IMG/VR virus record: IMGVR_UViG_3300023108_001461
Coordinates: 1-48,092 of that record
Direction: 5' to 3' (one strand)
DNA: 48,092 bases
From: a virus
Positions 24,201 to 33,400 of this stretch are shown piece after piece; within the stretch, counting starts at the first letter, position 1; each line of letters opens with the position of its first letter. Position numbers and translations under genes: made by a program. Under the pieces are notes generated by a model. The model searched no databases. It had not been told where the DNA came from and was given only the letters and a program-made list of their open reading frames with translations.

Positions 24201-27200
24201 CTTGGAACTTCATTGTATTAGCATCGAGAACACTTCTTCCAGAAGTCTTTTCTAATCTTGCAACATACCTTGGCGTAGTAGCACCTGCGCCTTGTTTGAA
24301 CACAATGTATATAGAATCATAAATATCCCAAGTAGAAGTAACATTATCAGCAAAGAATCTATTGATTCTTTCCATAAAAAATCCAGGATATGAAACATCA
24401 TAGTCTGCTGTGCCTGAAGGTCTGTTGTCTAATTTGACACCTAAAAATTGAGATCCGCCATTGTAATCATCAACTTGAAACATTTTTGTAGACTGTGTAC
24501 CTGTAGTTGATCTTGCACCTGGTGCTAATTTCCAGTTTCCATCATTTGCACCTATATCAACATTTAGTATTTGATATCTATTTTTACTAACACCATCTAT
24601 TACTTCAGTTTGAGGAAAACCTTGATCACCAACGCCTCCTGTTCCAGATCCGCCGCCTCCGCCACCTATAACCATTTTGCCATGTGCGTAAGGATACGAC
24701 CAACCACCTTGGCCTCCTTGTTGATAACCAGTAAATGCAGATGATCCAGTTGCTACTGAGCCTCCAAGTCCTCCAGCTACACCTGCATCAAGCATAGGTG
24801 CTTCACTACCATATCCGTTTTTATTCTGTGCGGAACTTATTTTTCCACCTTCTATTGTATATGTATTACTACCAATTGTAAAAGAAGTGTCTCCGCCATT
24901 GTTTGCACCAATTCCTCCTGCACCTACAGTATAAGAAATAACTTGCCCTGCTGTTACTGTAATATTATTAAGCCAGCCTGTACCTCCTGCACCTCCTCCG
25001 CCAGTTAGCTGTCCTGCACCTAGAGCGGCAGTTGAACCAGAACCTGCTCCTCCACCAACTGCAAGTATGCTCAAACTTGTAACACCTTGTGGAACTGTAA
25101 AAGTACCGCTACCTGGTGTAGTAATCGGTTCTTGTCCTTGCACAAGTGTTGTACTTGTATCATTTATGGTAACACTAGCACTAACACCTGTTACACTTGC
25201 TAAACTTATTACAAATGTTTCTTCGCCTTCTGTAGTAAAGTCTTCACTTACATTAATTGTAACTTGTGTTGCACTGCCTACTATAAAGGAACCTGTTAGA
25301 GATGCACCACCTATGTCTGTGCTATCAACACCTGTAATAATATAATCTTGTTGTACTCCGTTTATTGGATTATCAACAATAAGATCAACAGTAAATGATT
25401 GACCTTCGTTAACTGCTCCTACACTTGCTACTAGATTATAAGTTGTTGGACTATTACTGGTATCATTAATAGTAATATCAATATCAATACCTTGTACATT
25501 TAGTGCGAAATTTAAAGTTTCTAATCCTTCAAGTTGTCCATCTGCCGCTATTTGATACGTCCTTGACATATCACTGCCTACAGTAAAGTTACCTGTTAAA
25601 GGTTCACCGCTTATATCTTCTGAACTTACGCCTGTAATTGTATAAGGTATAGAAGTCCCTGACAACACGTTATCTGCTGTAAGAGTAATTGTTGTTGACT
25701 CACCTTCTCCAAGATTTGTTCTAGTAGCACTAAGAGCATAAGAAGGATCAGGTGAACTAGTATCAGCTATTGTAACATTAACACTTGTTGATGTACCATC
25801 AATAGATAAAGTAAAAGTTTCGTTACCGTCGTCAAATGTATTATCTTCAGTAGCAGTAAATGTTTTTACCATAGTTACACCTACAATAAAATTACCTGAT
25901 AGCAATTCTCCGCCTATGTCTTCAGTTGATACACCTGATATTGTGTAAGGTATGATAGTACCATTGACTAGGTTTGTTGTTTGTAGAGTAATGGTAAAAC
26001 TTTGCCCTTCGTTTACACTTGTTGTTGATGTAGTTAACGCATAAGTTGGGGTTGCATCTTCTTGAACTAAAGTAATTGTTTCTTCACCTGCAATAGTTAC
26101 AACATTTGGATCGTTAAATTCTTGGAATGCGTATCTATTATATCCACCCCATAAACTTCTTTGGTTAGTGTAATCACTACCAGTGTTTCCGTTCACATCA
26201 ATTTGTGCTTTTGAATTTGATGTTACCCAAGTTTTATTATTTGCAGGTGTTGCATTTGGTTGGACTTCTCCGTAGGTAGCAACAATACCTGCTATTTGTG
26301 GAGCGGCCATACTAGTACCACTTATGTTTGTAATTCTAAAAGCATTATTAAGTGGATATGCACCATCAGTGAATTTGTTAGTGGTACTTGTTGCACTCAT
26401 AATATCTACGCCTGGAGCATAAACATCTACACCCGGTCCTGCATTAGAAAACGTAGCTTTTTGTTCATTACCGTCGCCATCTAATGCGCTGTCAATTGCA
26501 CCTACAATAATTGCTTCTGTGCTATATGGTGAAGCGCCTCTATGATAATAACGCTGACCGTAAAAAGTACTATTATAATAGTTGTTATAATCCGGATCGT
26601 TTTCGTCAGCTATTTTATGATAACTATTACCTGCGGCAATTACAACATTTACACCTTCGTCAATTAGTTCTTCTACATCTGCATCAACACTTGCTATTCT
26701 AATAGGATGTTGGTAGCCGATACCATCAAACACTCCTGTCATGCCATATGCTGTATTACGTGAACTTCCAGTCCAGTTTGTGCCTCTATAATTACCTCCA
26801 CTTATAAATTGATATCTACTAAAGTAGCCCCAGCTCATGTTAACCACAGTTGGTCTTTTTACACCTGTTGATGGATCTATTGGTTTATTTCTATGCCATA
26901 ATTTAATAATATCAAAAATATCAGAAATAGGAATTCCAGTATTTGGATCGCTGGAACCTTCTAGTCCTGCAATTTTTATACTGTAAATTCTTGCGTTCTT
27001 TGCCCAACCATATGTTTTTCCTGCCGCAATACCTGCACAATGGGTACCGTGTCCGTCATAATCTGTATAATGACCTTCTGGCATTGTTCCTGAAAGCCCA
27101 CTAGCCGCATACCAATCTATTTCTTGTACTCTACTGTTACCATTAGTATCTTGGAATTCTGGATGATCTGCTTGTATACCCGAGTCTTGAACAATAAAAT

Positions 27201-27609
27201 CTACGCCTTCTCCAGTTAAAGTATGATCAAAGCCGCCTGTAACAGTACCATCACTTAAATAAGGATTAGATAATGCAATCATTCTACGCAATCCCCAGTT
27301 TACAAAATCTCCTGAATCTAATGTAGTTTTTGTAAAGTCTCCTGTTTGAGTAGTGTGTGGTGTAATAATAATATCTGTTCTATCAGCTATATCTAGTTCA
27401 ACTGCAAAAACTCTTGCATCTTTTTTAAGTTGTTCAGCTTCCTCTTCTGTTAAAAGATAATGTGTATTCCTTATTGATCCTGGGCGAGCGTTTGCAATAG
27501 TAACAGGTCTTTCAGGAATATAAGGTAACATATTATTTGCTACCATTTCCTTTTGAAAACTTACTGGATCTATACCTTTTTTAAGTGTTACAATATATTC
27601 TTTTTCCAT
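21265..27609 (-). CDS. Giant adhesin with subtilisin domain, Calx-beta repeats and cupredoxin-like module
   Basis: A 2114-residue protein. Residues about 1-75 resemble a subtilisin propeptide. Residues about 125-460 are an S8 serine protease with all catalytic parts: Asp142 (QDSGI), His187 (DGHGTHCAG), Asn328 (AAGN) and Ser433 (GTSMAAP). Calx-beta repeats follow (about 515-820), a Gly-rich region (about 827-1340), another Calx-beta-like repeat (about 1343-1460), a cupredoxin-like module (about 1463-1563, with CSVHNSMH), a propeller-like region (about 1570-2040) and a Calx-beta repeat cut off at the C-terminus. The protease could trim the fibre itself or digest host surface proteins. AAGGATAAGAA precedes the ATG. 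No signal peptide is present. Confidence 0.85.
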   Translation of the reverse strand: MEKEYIVTLKKGIDPVSFQKEMVANNMLPYIPERPVTIANARPGSIRNTHYLLTEEEAEQLKKDARVFAVELDIADRTDIIITPHTTQTGDFTKTTLDSGDFVNWGLRRMIALSNPYLSDGTVTGGFDHTLTGEGVDFIVQDSGIQADHPEFQDTNGNSRVQEIDWYAASGLSGTMPEGHYTDYDGHGTHCAGIAAGKTYGWAKNARIYSIKIAGLEGSSDPNTGIPISDIFDIIKLWHRNKPIDPSTGVKRPTVVNMSWGYFSRYQFISGGNYRGTNWTGSSRNTAYGMTGVFDGIGYQHPIRIASVDADVEELIDEGVNVVIAAGNSYHKIADENDPDYNNYYNSTFYGQRYYHRGASPYSTEAIIVGAIDSALDGDGNEQKATFSNAGPGVDVYAPGVDIMSATSTTNKFTDGAYPLNNAFRITNISGTSMAAPQIAGIVATYGEVQPNATPANNKTWVTSNSKAQIDVNGNTGSDYTNQRSLWGGYNRYAFQEFNDPNVVTIAGEETITLVQEDATPTYALTTSTTSVNEGQSFTITLQTTNLVNGTIIPYTISGVSTEDIGGELLSGNFIVGVTMVKTFTATEDNTFDDGNETFTLSIDGTSTSVNVTIADTSSPDPSYALSATRTNLGEGESTTITLTADNVLSGTSIPYTITGVSSEDISGEPLTGNFTVGSDMSRTYQIAADGQLEGLETLNFALNVQGIDIDITINDTSNSPTTYNLVASVGAVNEGQSFTVDLIVDNPINGVQQDYIITGVDSTDIGGASLTGSFIVGSATQVTINVSEDFTTEGEETFVISLASVTGVSASVTINDTSTTLVQGQEPITTPGSGTFTVPQGVTSLSILAVGGGAGSGSTAALGAGQLTGGGGAGGTGWLNNITVTAGQVISYTVGAGGIGANNGGDTSFTIGSNTYTIEGGKISSAQNKNGYGSEAPMLDAGVAGGLGGSVATGSSAFTGYQQGGQGGWSYPYAHGKMVIGGGGGGSGTGGVGDQGFPQTEVIDGVSKNRYQILNVDIGANDGNWKLAPGARSTTGTQSTKMFQVDDYNGGSQFLGVKLDNRPSGTADYDVSYPGFFMERINRFFADNVTSTWDIYDSIYIVFKQGAGATTPRYVARLEKTSGRSVLDANTMKFQDYSADASLPQMTYYIKHHVEATGCTFESVPYTVGNGGSAGYIESAGETIYSIEYRGGANTGATYANTTSLGEFLVAQGDQAVDLNTATVGSGGGHTFIENWQSGTGTVRGGHGGGANLTRGLSGLSGARGTSRAILSITGAGDVYQTADGAVGNEVSSVSAYEVGAGAGGIGIMGLAPAGSQSRAETGQDGGLLFVYPGSQRQFNAPTFTLNKSKDSVNEGSQVSVSITNNLTEDATQLPIRISGIQQADTSSFTPSVTWTGDVATTALNVLSNSINIGIAADNLFDGIETMTVDLYNPGDTNYSGDVVATTSIVINDTSDGTQVNHTGTVVNSGNTGYTWTAGSDRNGIISGLNPNIVIDQGDTISWTVNAPSHPFYLKENQVTGTASAVNNVQNNGTTSAVIEYTPTVDGRKYYQCSVHNSMHGEIYISKDHWITLGLYTPTENREINKIALAGRGYTITAHRSRLGSGNRHFWEKVSDRGSTIYNRTGTDNIIPGQSVTDASENHYLAYTGEWNWKTQTPAVDYPSKLYVTKTNSSGANLWYRTYADSDGYAYKAHDIKINSSGNLIVVGTLLNNSATQSAMFIMELDITNGDVVRQYKAPPSDRLMEGYFVECDGLNDQYVVYGREKQPSGTNNEEFATRLWKFSSTFALLFARWYYLNDDAEPSGLALKLAENGSIDSIYIGVTDPNTWRSHVIKLDGTTGLRTNEWQLNSTTRTSTYPVVNDIAYDSVNDKVFAVGKIRSTATGSDKMLVTGFNDSLTENEVGIYTTDQGGGHYLIANTCAIDNTLDPNNRLFVGGYGISVYNNTAQQALVASVPINPAPTPDDQFDQFTYTEVGQWSSVNIATSSIDELTVVGITIGESVFPTTAGATNGTVTNSSDYTWRKMPLDYSTNIQPEAPTPTYALSASATSVNEGQSFTVTLDTTNVPDGTNVPYTITGVSSADIGGVSLTGTFTVLSNSASVTINVTADNTTD

Positions 27610-27618
27610 TTCTTATCC

Positions 27619-28476
27619 TTATGGTGCTGAACTCTTATATGGATGACTTACAGGTAAATTGCCTGTTAGTGCCCACTTGTGAGCAAGATAACCTTCTGCT
27701 TTTTCAAAATCTGTTATGTCTGTTCCGCCTGTGCCAGGAACGTCTGCTACTGTAAAAAACTCTGCCATTCGACCTTGCATTCGTTCGTTGGATCGGTTTT
27801 TAAATATTCTTAAATCCATATTTGTTTGTAGACTCTTGTCATAGTCATTCACAGGTGTAAATGCATTATCACCATTTACTCTAACAGCAATCTGGTTGCC
27901 TGTCTTGTTGAATATAGCACCAATAATAACCCAAGTGTCCTGTGCTATACCTGAATCAAAGTCTTGTTTGTTTCCTATGGTTGATGATATCCTGTTGGAA
28001 CTCAAAGCGTCCAGGTCCAACTCCCCATCAAATGCACTTGCATTGCCTGAACTTACAGCATAGTCTCTTTTTGGACTACCTGTAGTCTCTGTACTCCAGA
28101 AACTATCCTGTGTGTCGTTGATCTGATTCCATTGAAATACTCCAACTGCCCAGTGATTGCCACTGCTGGCTTGTGCAACTTCGTTGGTGGTTAAATCTTC
28201 CCCTGACGTAAATGTAAAAACAGTTTTGCCGTCCAGTGTATTTGCTTTATCGGGTAGGCCAGTAACTGTTACAACGGCATTGCCTGCTTTGTCTGCAACT
28301 CCTGTAACAGTGTTTCCACTTGGTACATTGAGCGTGTAATAGCCAGCGTCTGATGCATCTAGCCAAATAGCAGGAGATATATCTGTTGAAGGAGACCAAG
28401 CCGCCGGTGGCGAACTAAATGAGTTTGCTCTACGTCCTGCTGTAAAACTACCTGTTACTGTAGATATCAAAGGCAT
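27619..28476 (-). CDS. Fibre protein with LamG/concanavalin-like domain
   Basis: A 285-residue protein. Residues about 33-285 look like a LamG/concanavalin A-like jelly roll: AIWLDASDAG at the start, DGKTVFTF in the middle, and a terminal EKAEGYLAHKWALTGNLP segment that I recognise from many phage and bacterial laminin-G-like proteins. It would bind glycans on the host surface or on the fibre itself. It lies ten bases before the subtilisin-adhesin gene with GGAGGAG upstream of its ATG, all in the fibre operon. Base composition is slightly richer in G+C than its neighbours by eye. Confidence 0.75.
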   Translation of the reverse strand: MPLISTVTGSFTAGRRANSFSSPPAAWSPSTDISPAIWLDASDAGYYTLNVPSGNTVTGVADKAGNAVVTVTGLPDKANTLDGKTVFTFTSGEDLTTNEVAQASSGNHWAVGVFQWNQINDTQDSFWSTETTGSPKRDYAVSSGNASAFDGELDLDALSSNRISSTIGNKQDFDSGIAQDTWVIIGAIFNKTGNQIAVRVNGDNAFTPVNDYDKSLQTNMDLRIFKNRSNERMQGRMAEFFTVADVPGTGGTDITDFEKAEGYLAHKWALTGNLPVSHPYKSSAP

Positions 28477-28479
28477 CTA

Positions 28480-30429
28480 TTAAACTCCTCCAAATGCTAC
28501 CATTTGTCCTAGCACAACATATGTTCCGCCATCGTTTAATATTGTGAATGAAAAACTGTCTACTCCGTTTGCTGTTCCTGTTGGCGCACTGTTGCCTTGC
28601 CAAACTATTGTTTGTGCTACACCACCAATTTGTACTGCTGTGATTTCGTATTCTGTTCCACCTTGATCAATTACAACAGTTACATTGGTTGCGTATTCTG
28701 CTGTTAAATCTAAATTAGTAAAGTTTGCTGTAATATCACCTGCTGGTGCTGTTAGATAATGAACGTGTCCTGTTGAACAATCTAATGCTGTAACTCCTGT
28801 AGCACCGTTGGTTGTAGCAAACTTTTCTCTAACACCTTTTTCTATCTGTATGCCACCTGCTGTTGTGTTTAAAACTGCTGTGTTTGTGTGATAAAGTGTA
28901 GCAATACCGTTTGCGGCTGATATAGCAGTATTTGCCAATGCGCCATCTTGTATTCTAACAGTTGGACCGCTTATGATTAAAGTGCCTGTGTTGTTATCGA
29001 TGTTACCTGTTGTGCCACTGTGATATATTCTCATATCATTATCAGTGCCAAACCTAACTTCCTCATTATCGTCAAGGTCAATAGGTTTAGTAAGTCCTGA
29101 TGAGTCTAATGCTGTAATTGTTGCACCAGTAAAGTCTACACTTGTTGCACCTGTAAAGTCAACTGCACCTGTTGGAGCCATATTGTTTAATGTTGCCGCA
29201 TCTGTAATGCCATAACCAACAAGTGTAGTTGGTGTGCTAGTTAAATCACCAAATGCAACACTTGCCAAATAGTCAGTTCCTGCAACTGCCGCTGATATAT
29301 TACCTGCACCATCTGCTTTTACTATTCCTGTGATTGCACCTACTACTGGGTCTGTTTCTGTGTAACTTGTTAAGTATGAACTTAAATCTGGTGGAGTAAA
29401 TGTAAATGCACCTGTTAAATTATTATATGCTAGTGCGGCTGTGCCTGCACTTGCTGTTGATACACTTAATCCTGTAAGAGCAACTGCGTCTGTAATTCCA
29501 TAACCTGCTAATGTGGTTGGTGTTGATGTTAGATCTGAAAATGCACCTCCAAAATAGTTCGGTGCTGTCCATCCATAGCCTATTGCTGTTTTTGTAACAA
29601 CATCTCCTGTGTTACCACCTGCTAATAGATCTCCAATATCGTTTGGAATTATACTAGTTGTATCTGTTAAATCACTTACGTCTGCTGGAATAATATTCGT
29701 TGTATCTGTTAAATCACTTACATCTGCTGGAATTAAACTTCCGTTATCTGTTAAATCGCCTATGTCTGTTGCAGTTGCATTTTTCCATACACCGCCTACA
29801 TACATTTCTAAATTATTTGAATCAGTGTTAAAAATTAATGAACCGTCTGACAGGCCAGCTAAACCGTCTCTCGCGACTGTGTCATAGTCTGGTGGAACAA
29901 TTTTTGCAAATTCGTTTACAGTTAGTGTTCCATTTACAAAAAGTTGTGAACTGCTGTGTCCTATTTGTACATCACCACTTGCTACATCATATCCTATTTG
30001 TATGTCTTGTCCTGCTGTTTTTAGTTGTATTGAACTATCGCTGTATATCACTGTACCATTGTTAGATACTTGAACATAATCTTGTGCAGATACGTGTTGC
30101 ATTGTCACTGTGGTTCCAGCTTCAATTACAACATTGTCTGCTGTTGCTTCTATTTCAATATCTCCTGTAGGCCTTGTCCAAGTAGAACTTTCAATAGGAC
30201 CAACAACTTTACTGTTGTTACCATCAACAAGCATTGTACTGTCAGTACCGCTTACAGTACCTATAATATCACTTGTGATAGTTCCACCACCAAAGTTTAC
30301 ACTGTTAAGCTGTTTTACATCACTGTAAACTTCATCAAAGTTTTCGTTTATTTTCCTAAACGCTGTGCGTAATGGATCGCCATCACCTTTGTTAGCACTA
30401 GTTCCTATGTTTACTACTTGTTTAGTCAT
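28480..30429 (-). CDS. Tail fibre protein with shared N-terminal module and internal repeats
   Basis: A 649-residue fibre. It opens VVNIGTSANKGDGDPLRTAF, RKINENFDEVY, the docking-type module shared with the 186- and 2502-residue proteins. The middle has 14-residue repeats (DVSDLTDTT-IIPA, about 225-265) and two copies of a DLTSTPTTL-GYGITDA unit, typical of phage tail fibres. The C-terminal part is beta-rich (HVHYLTAPAGDITANF) and resembles the end domain of other marine fibres. The ATG overlaps the stop of the 2502-residue gene (TAATG), so the two are translated together. It is probably part of the long or side fibre. Confidence 0.82.
   Translation of the reverse strand: MTKQVVNIGTSANKGDGDPLRTAFRKINENFDEVYSDVKQLNSVNFGGGTITSDIIGTVSGTDSTMLVDGNNSKVVGPIESSTWTRPTGDIEIEATADNVVIEAGTTVTMQHVSAQDYVQVSNNGTVIYSDSSIQLKTAGQDIQIGYDVASGDVQIGHSSSQLFVNGTLTVNEFAKIVPPDYDTVARDGLAGLSDGSLIFNTDSNNLEMYVGGVWKNATATDIGDLTDNGSLIPADVSDLTDTTNIIPADVSDLTDTTSIIPNDIGDLLAGGNTGDVVTKTAIGYGWTAPNYFGGAFSDLTSTPTTLAGYGITDAVALTGLSVSTASAGTAALAYNNLTGAFTFTPPDLSSYLTSYTETDPVVGAITGIVKADGAGNISAAVAGTDYLASVAFGDLTSTPTTLVGYGITDAATLNNMAPTGAVDFTGATSVDFTGATITALDSSGLTKPIDLDDNEEVRFGTDNDMRIYHSGTTGNIDNNTGTLIISGPTVRIQDGALANTAISAANGIATLYHTNTAVLNTTAGGIQIEKGVREKFATTNGATGVTALDCSTGHVHYLTAPAGDITANFTNLDLTAEYATNVTVVIDQGGTEYEITAVQIGGVAQTIVWQGNSAPTGTANGVDSFSFTILNDGGTYVVLGQMVAFGGV
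29617..29765 (-). repeat. Tandem 42-base repeats in a fibre gene
   Basis: About three and a half imperfect copies with a 42-base period, seen as TGTATCTGTTAAATCACTTA at 29659 and 29701 and a diverged copy at 29743 (plus-strand text). They encode the 14-residue unit DVSDLTDTT-IIPA. Copy number could change by slippage and alter fibre length. Confidence 0.7.
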
Positions 30430-33400
30430 TACACTTTCCCCACAACTATTTCAATTGTTCCTTTGCCATCGCCTTCTTTAGCTTCTAGTGCTTTACCAAT
30501 AACACTTCCTATACCAGGATTGTTATTAGCTATTGCATAACCTTCAATAGCACTTGCTACAAGCATGTCACCCGGATTAACATTTCCGATTACTTTACAT
30601 TTTACTCGTCCTGTTAGTGCTACAGGTGTTACGTAATCACCTTGCAATTCACTGTTCATTAAGTATGCAGGATTTTCTGAAACTACTCCGAACACTCTTG
30701 TATCACCTTTGGTTGTAGTAGAAGTAACTTCTTTTGTTCCTCCTAGTACAACAACAGTTCCTATTTCATATTCAGCATCTGCTAGATAGTTTTCTGCCAA
30801 GTCAGCATAACGAGCTTTAGTTGCAGTACCATCAAATACACTTGCATATACTGTGTTATATCTTAAAGGTGAGCCGCCGCCCTGTCCAATGTTGTATACA
30901 TTATCAACATCAGGAACAACTCCTACGTTACTAAATTTAAATGGCGCTTTAGTTGCGGCCGCATCTGCAACCAATAAACTAATTTCACCTGCATTTGTTT
31001 TACCAGTACCAGCACCTATTGCTATACCTGTTGAACCTGTGCCTTTTTCGTTTGCCGCTTCAATAAATTGTGTGTAAATCCAATCTGAACTTAAACGTCC
31101 TGCATTGTTAAAAGTTGAATTTGTTTGTAGTGTACTTTGTGTATTTGCACCACTATTATCAATATCAATACTTGCCGCAAATTCAGCTGTAATTGCACTA
31201 GTACCAGTTGCTTCAAAAATTTGAGCACCACCTGGTGTAAGCATTTCAATTGTTGTTGCCGCGCCTGACTTAGGTTGTAAAATAGTATAAGAATCATTAG
31301 CACCAACTATTAAACCAGTTGTTCTAATTTTTCCATCGCTTTTTGTCATTACTAAACTATCACTACCGCCAGTTGTAGTAATTGGAACTTCTGTTGGAGT
31401 AGCACTTGCACCACTTATATTACCTAGTGCAGTAAGGTTAGCAATCTCTTGTATGTCAGCTAAGTCGACTGCACCACCTTTAAGTGTAACCCAGCCGTCA
31501 GTTACATCAAAGTCGTCACTATCAAAACTTGCAAGTCCTAGATCTGCTTGAGCAATACCAACTGCATCTGCTCTAGTAGTTGCCGCGTTCATTGCAAGTT
31601 TACTTTGTAGTATTCCTGCATCACTCTTAACATCAGCATTTACTATAGTGTCGTCTTTAATCATATATCCTACACTATAGTGATCGCTTTGCGTAGAAGT
31701 TATAAACTCAATTTGACTTGTTCCATCATCTCTACCGTTGGCATGTTCTAGCAACGGAGCAACATCTGCTTGATCACAAATTGGAACAGTTGTATTACCT
31801 GTGGCACCAGATACAGTTACACTTGTAATAGCACCATTTCCGTCAACTGTTGCAATAGTAATAGTTGCATCGTTTGCAGGAGTAGCACCACCTAATAAAG
31901 TTCCTGGTACAGTAAATGTTTCAGTGGCATCATAACCAGTACCTGCATTTGTTATGAGTTCAACATCGTATGCTAAACCTTTACTAACCCAGAATGCCGC
32001 GTCAATACCGTTACCACCTACTTCAGCGTTATAAGTTATACCTGGCGATGACAATGCTCTAATAAGAGTTTTTTGTGTTACTGCACCGCTTCCACTAAAA
32101 GCACTACCGCCAAATATTTCATTATAGGTTACTCTAATTGCATTACCTACAACAGCGTCTACAATAGTTTCAACTCTTTGAACCCAACCCTTAGCACTTC
32201 CTGCTTCAATAATACTACCTTGGAAGGTTGTATCAAACGGTCCATCTTGTATAGTAGAAGAATCTAAAAGTAAAATTTTGTTTCCTGTATAGTGTAAAAG
32301 TTGTCCACTGTAATAATCTCTATCAGGTATTGCACTATCTGAAGCAGGTTTTCTAACCATTACATCGCGTAATAAGTCTAAACTGTTTGAACTAGATGCT
32401 ACTTGATCAACATAGTTTTTGTTTGCCGCATCTGATCCTTGATCTGGAGCACTTACGTTAACAATTCTATTACTACCTAGGTTTAAATTTCCTACCATTG
32501 CGGCATGGCCATCTCTAGCAATAGCACCACCACCAATAATATTACCAATAGCAACACCGTTGTGATCCCAACCTAAACGTCTGTTTACATAACCACGTAC
32601 AGCGTTTTGTGTAGGGACAATGTCTGAAGCATTTTGAGTCATACCATCGTCTGTACTAAATTCAGCAACGACAACACCTCGTTTAAATCCAATACCATCT
32701 AAGTTAGATAGCGCAATACTACCTGCAAAAGTAACTGTACCAGTACCTTGGTCAACTGTAAAGAATCTACCTACACGGAAGAAACCATCTTGGTCAGTTG
32801 ACACGTAGAACACACGTCCCTTACTACGTTCTTGAACTTCGTAGGATTGGTTGTTCTGTCTACCTTGTCCTAATAGTACTGTTGGATAGTTTGTTTGGTT
32901 ATAAGATCCTGTACCAATATCTAAGAAGTCGTGTCCTGTAGCTCTTGTCAAAGAAATTTGAATTGTAATATCACCAGGCGCATCTTTAAGTAAGCCAACA
33001 CGTATAGTCAATGCTTGTGTACCAGATAAGTTCACAGGACTATGTAAGCCTCTTGCGTTTCCTGTTTTGTTTAGATCAATATAACCACTTGGAGTATATG
33101 GATCCATCACGTCAAAGAATTTTAGGATTGCGTAGCCTGATCTTGGTATATAGTCTGTAACCATATGGGTCTTACCGTTCCATGTAAAGCCCATTCCGCC
33201 TCTACGCAAACGTGCAACGTCTTGAACATCTGTAATAGGTTCAATAGCAATACCAACATCGCCTTTTGTATCACCTAGTGTTGTGCCGCCAAACCCTGGT
33301 TCAACAACAACATTTGTATATGTTTCATCTACAATACATCTTACATAATCAAATGTAGAATCAAGACCCATTAAAATTTGATTATCAGTAGGTAAATCTT

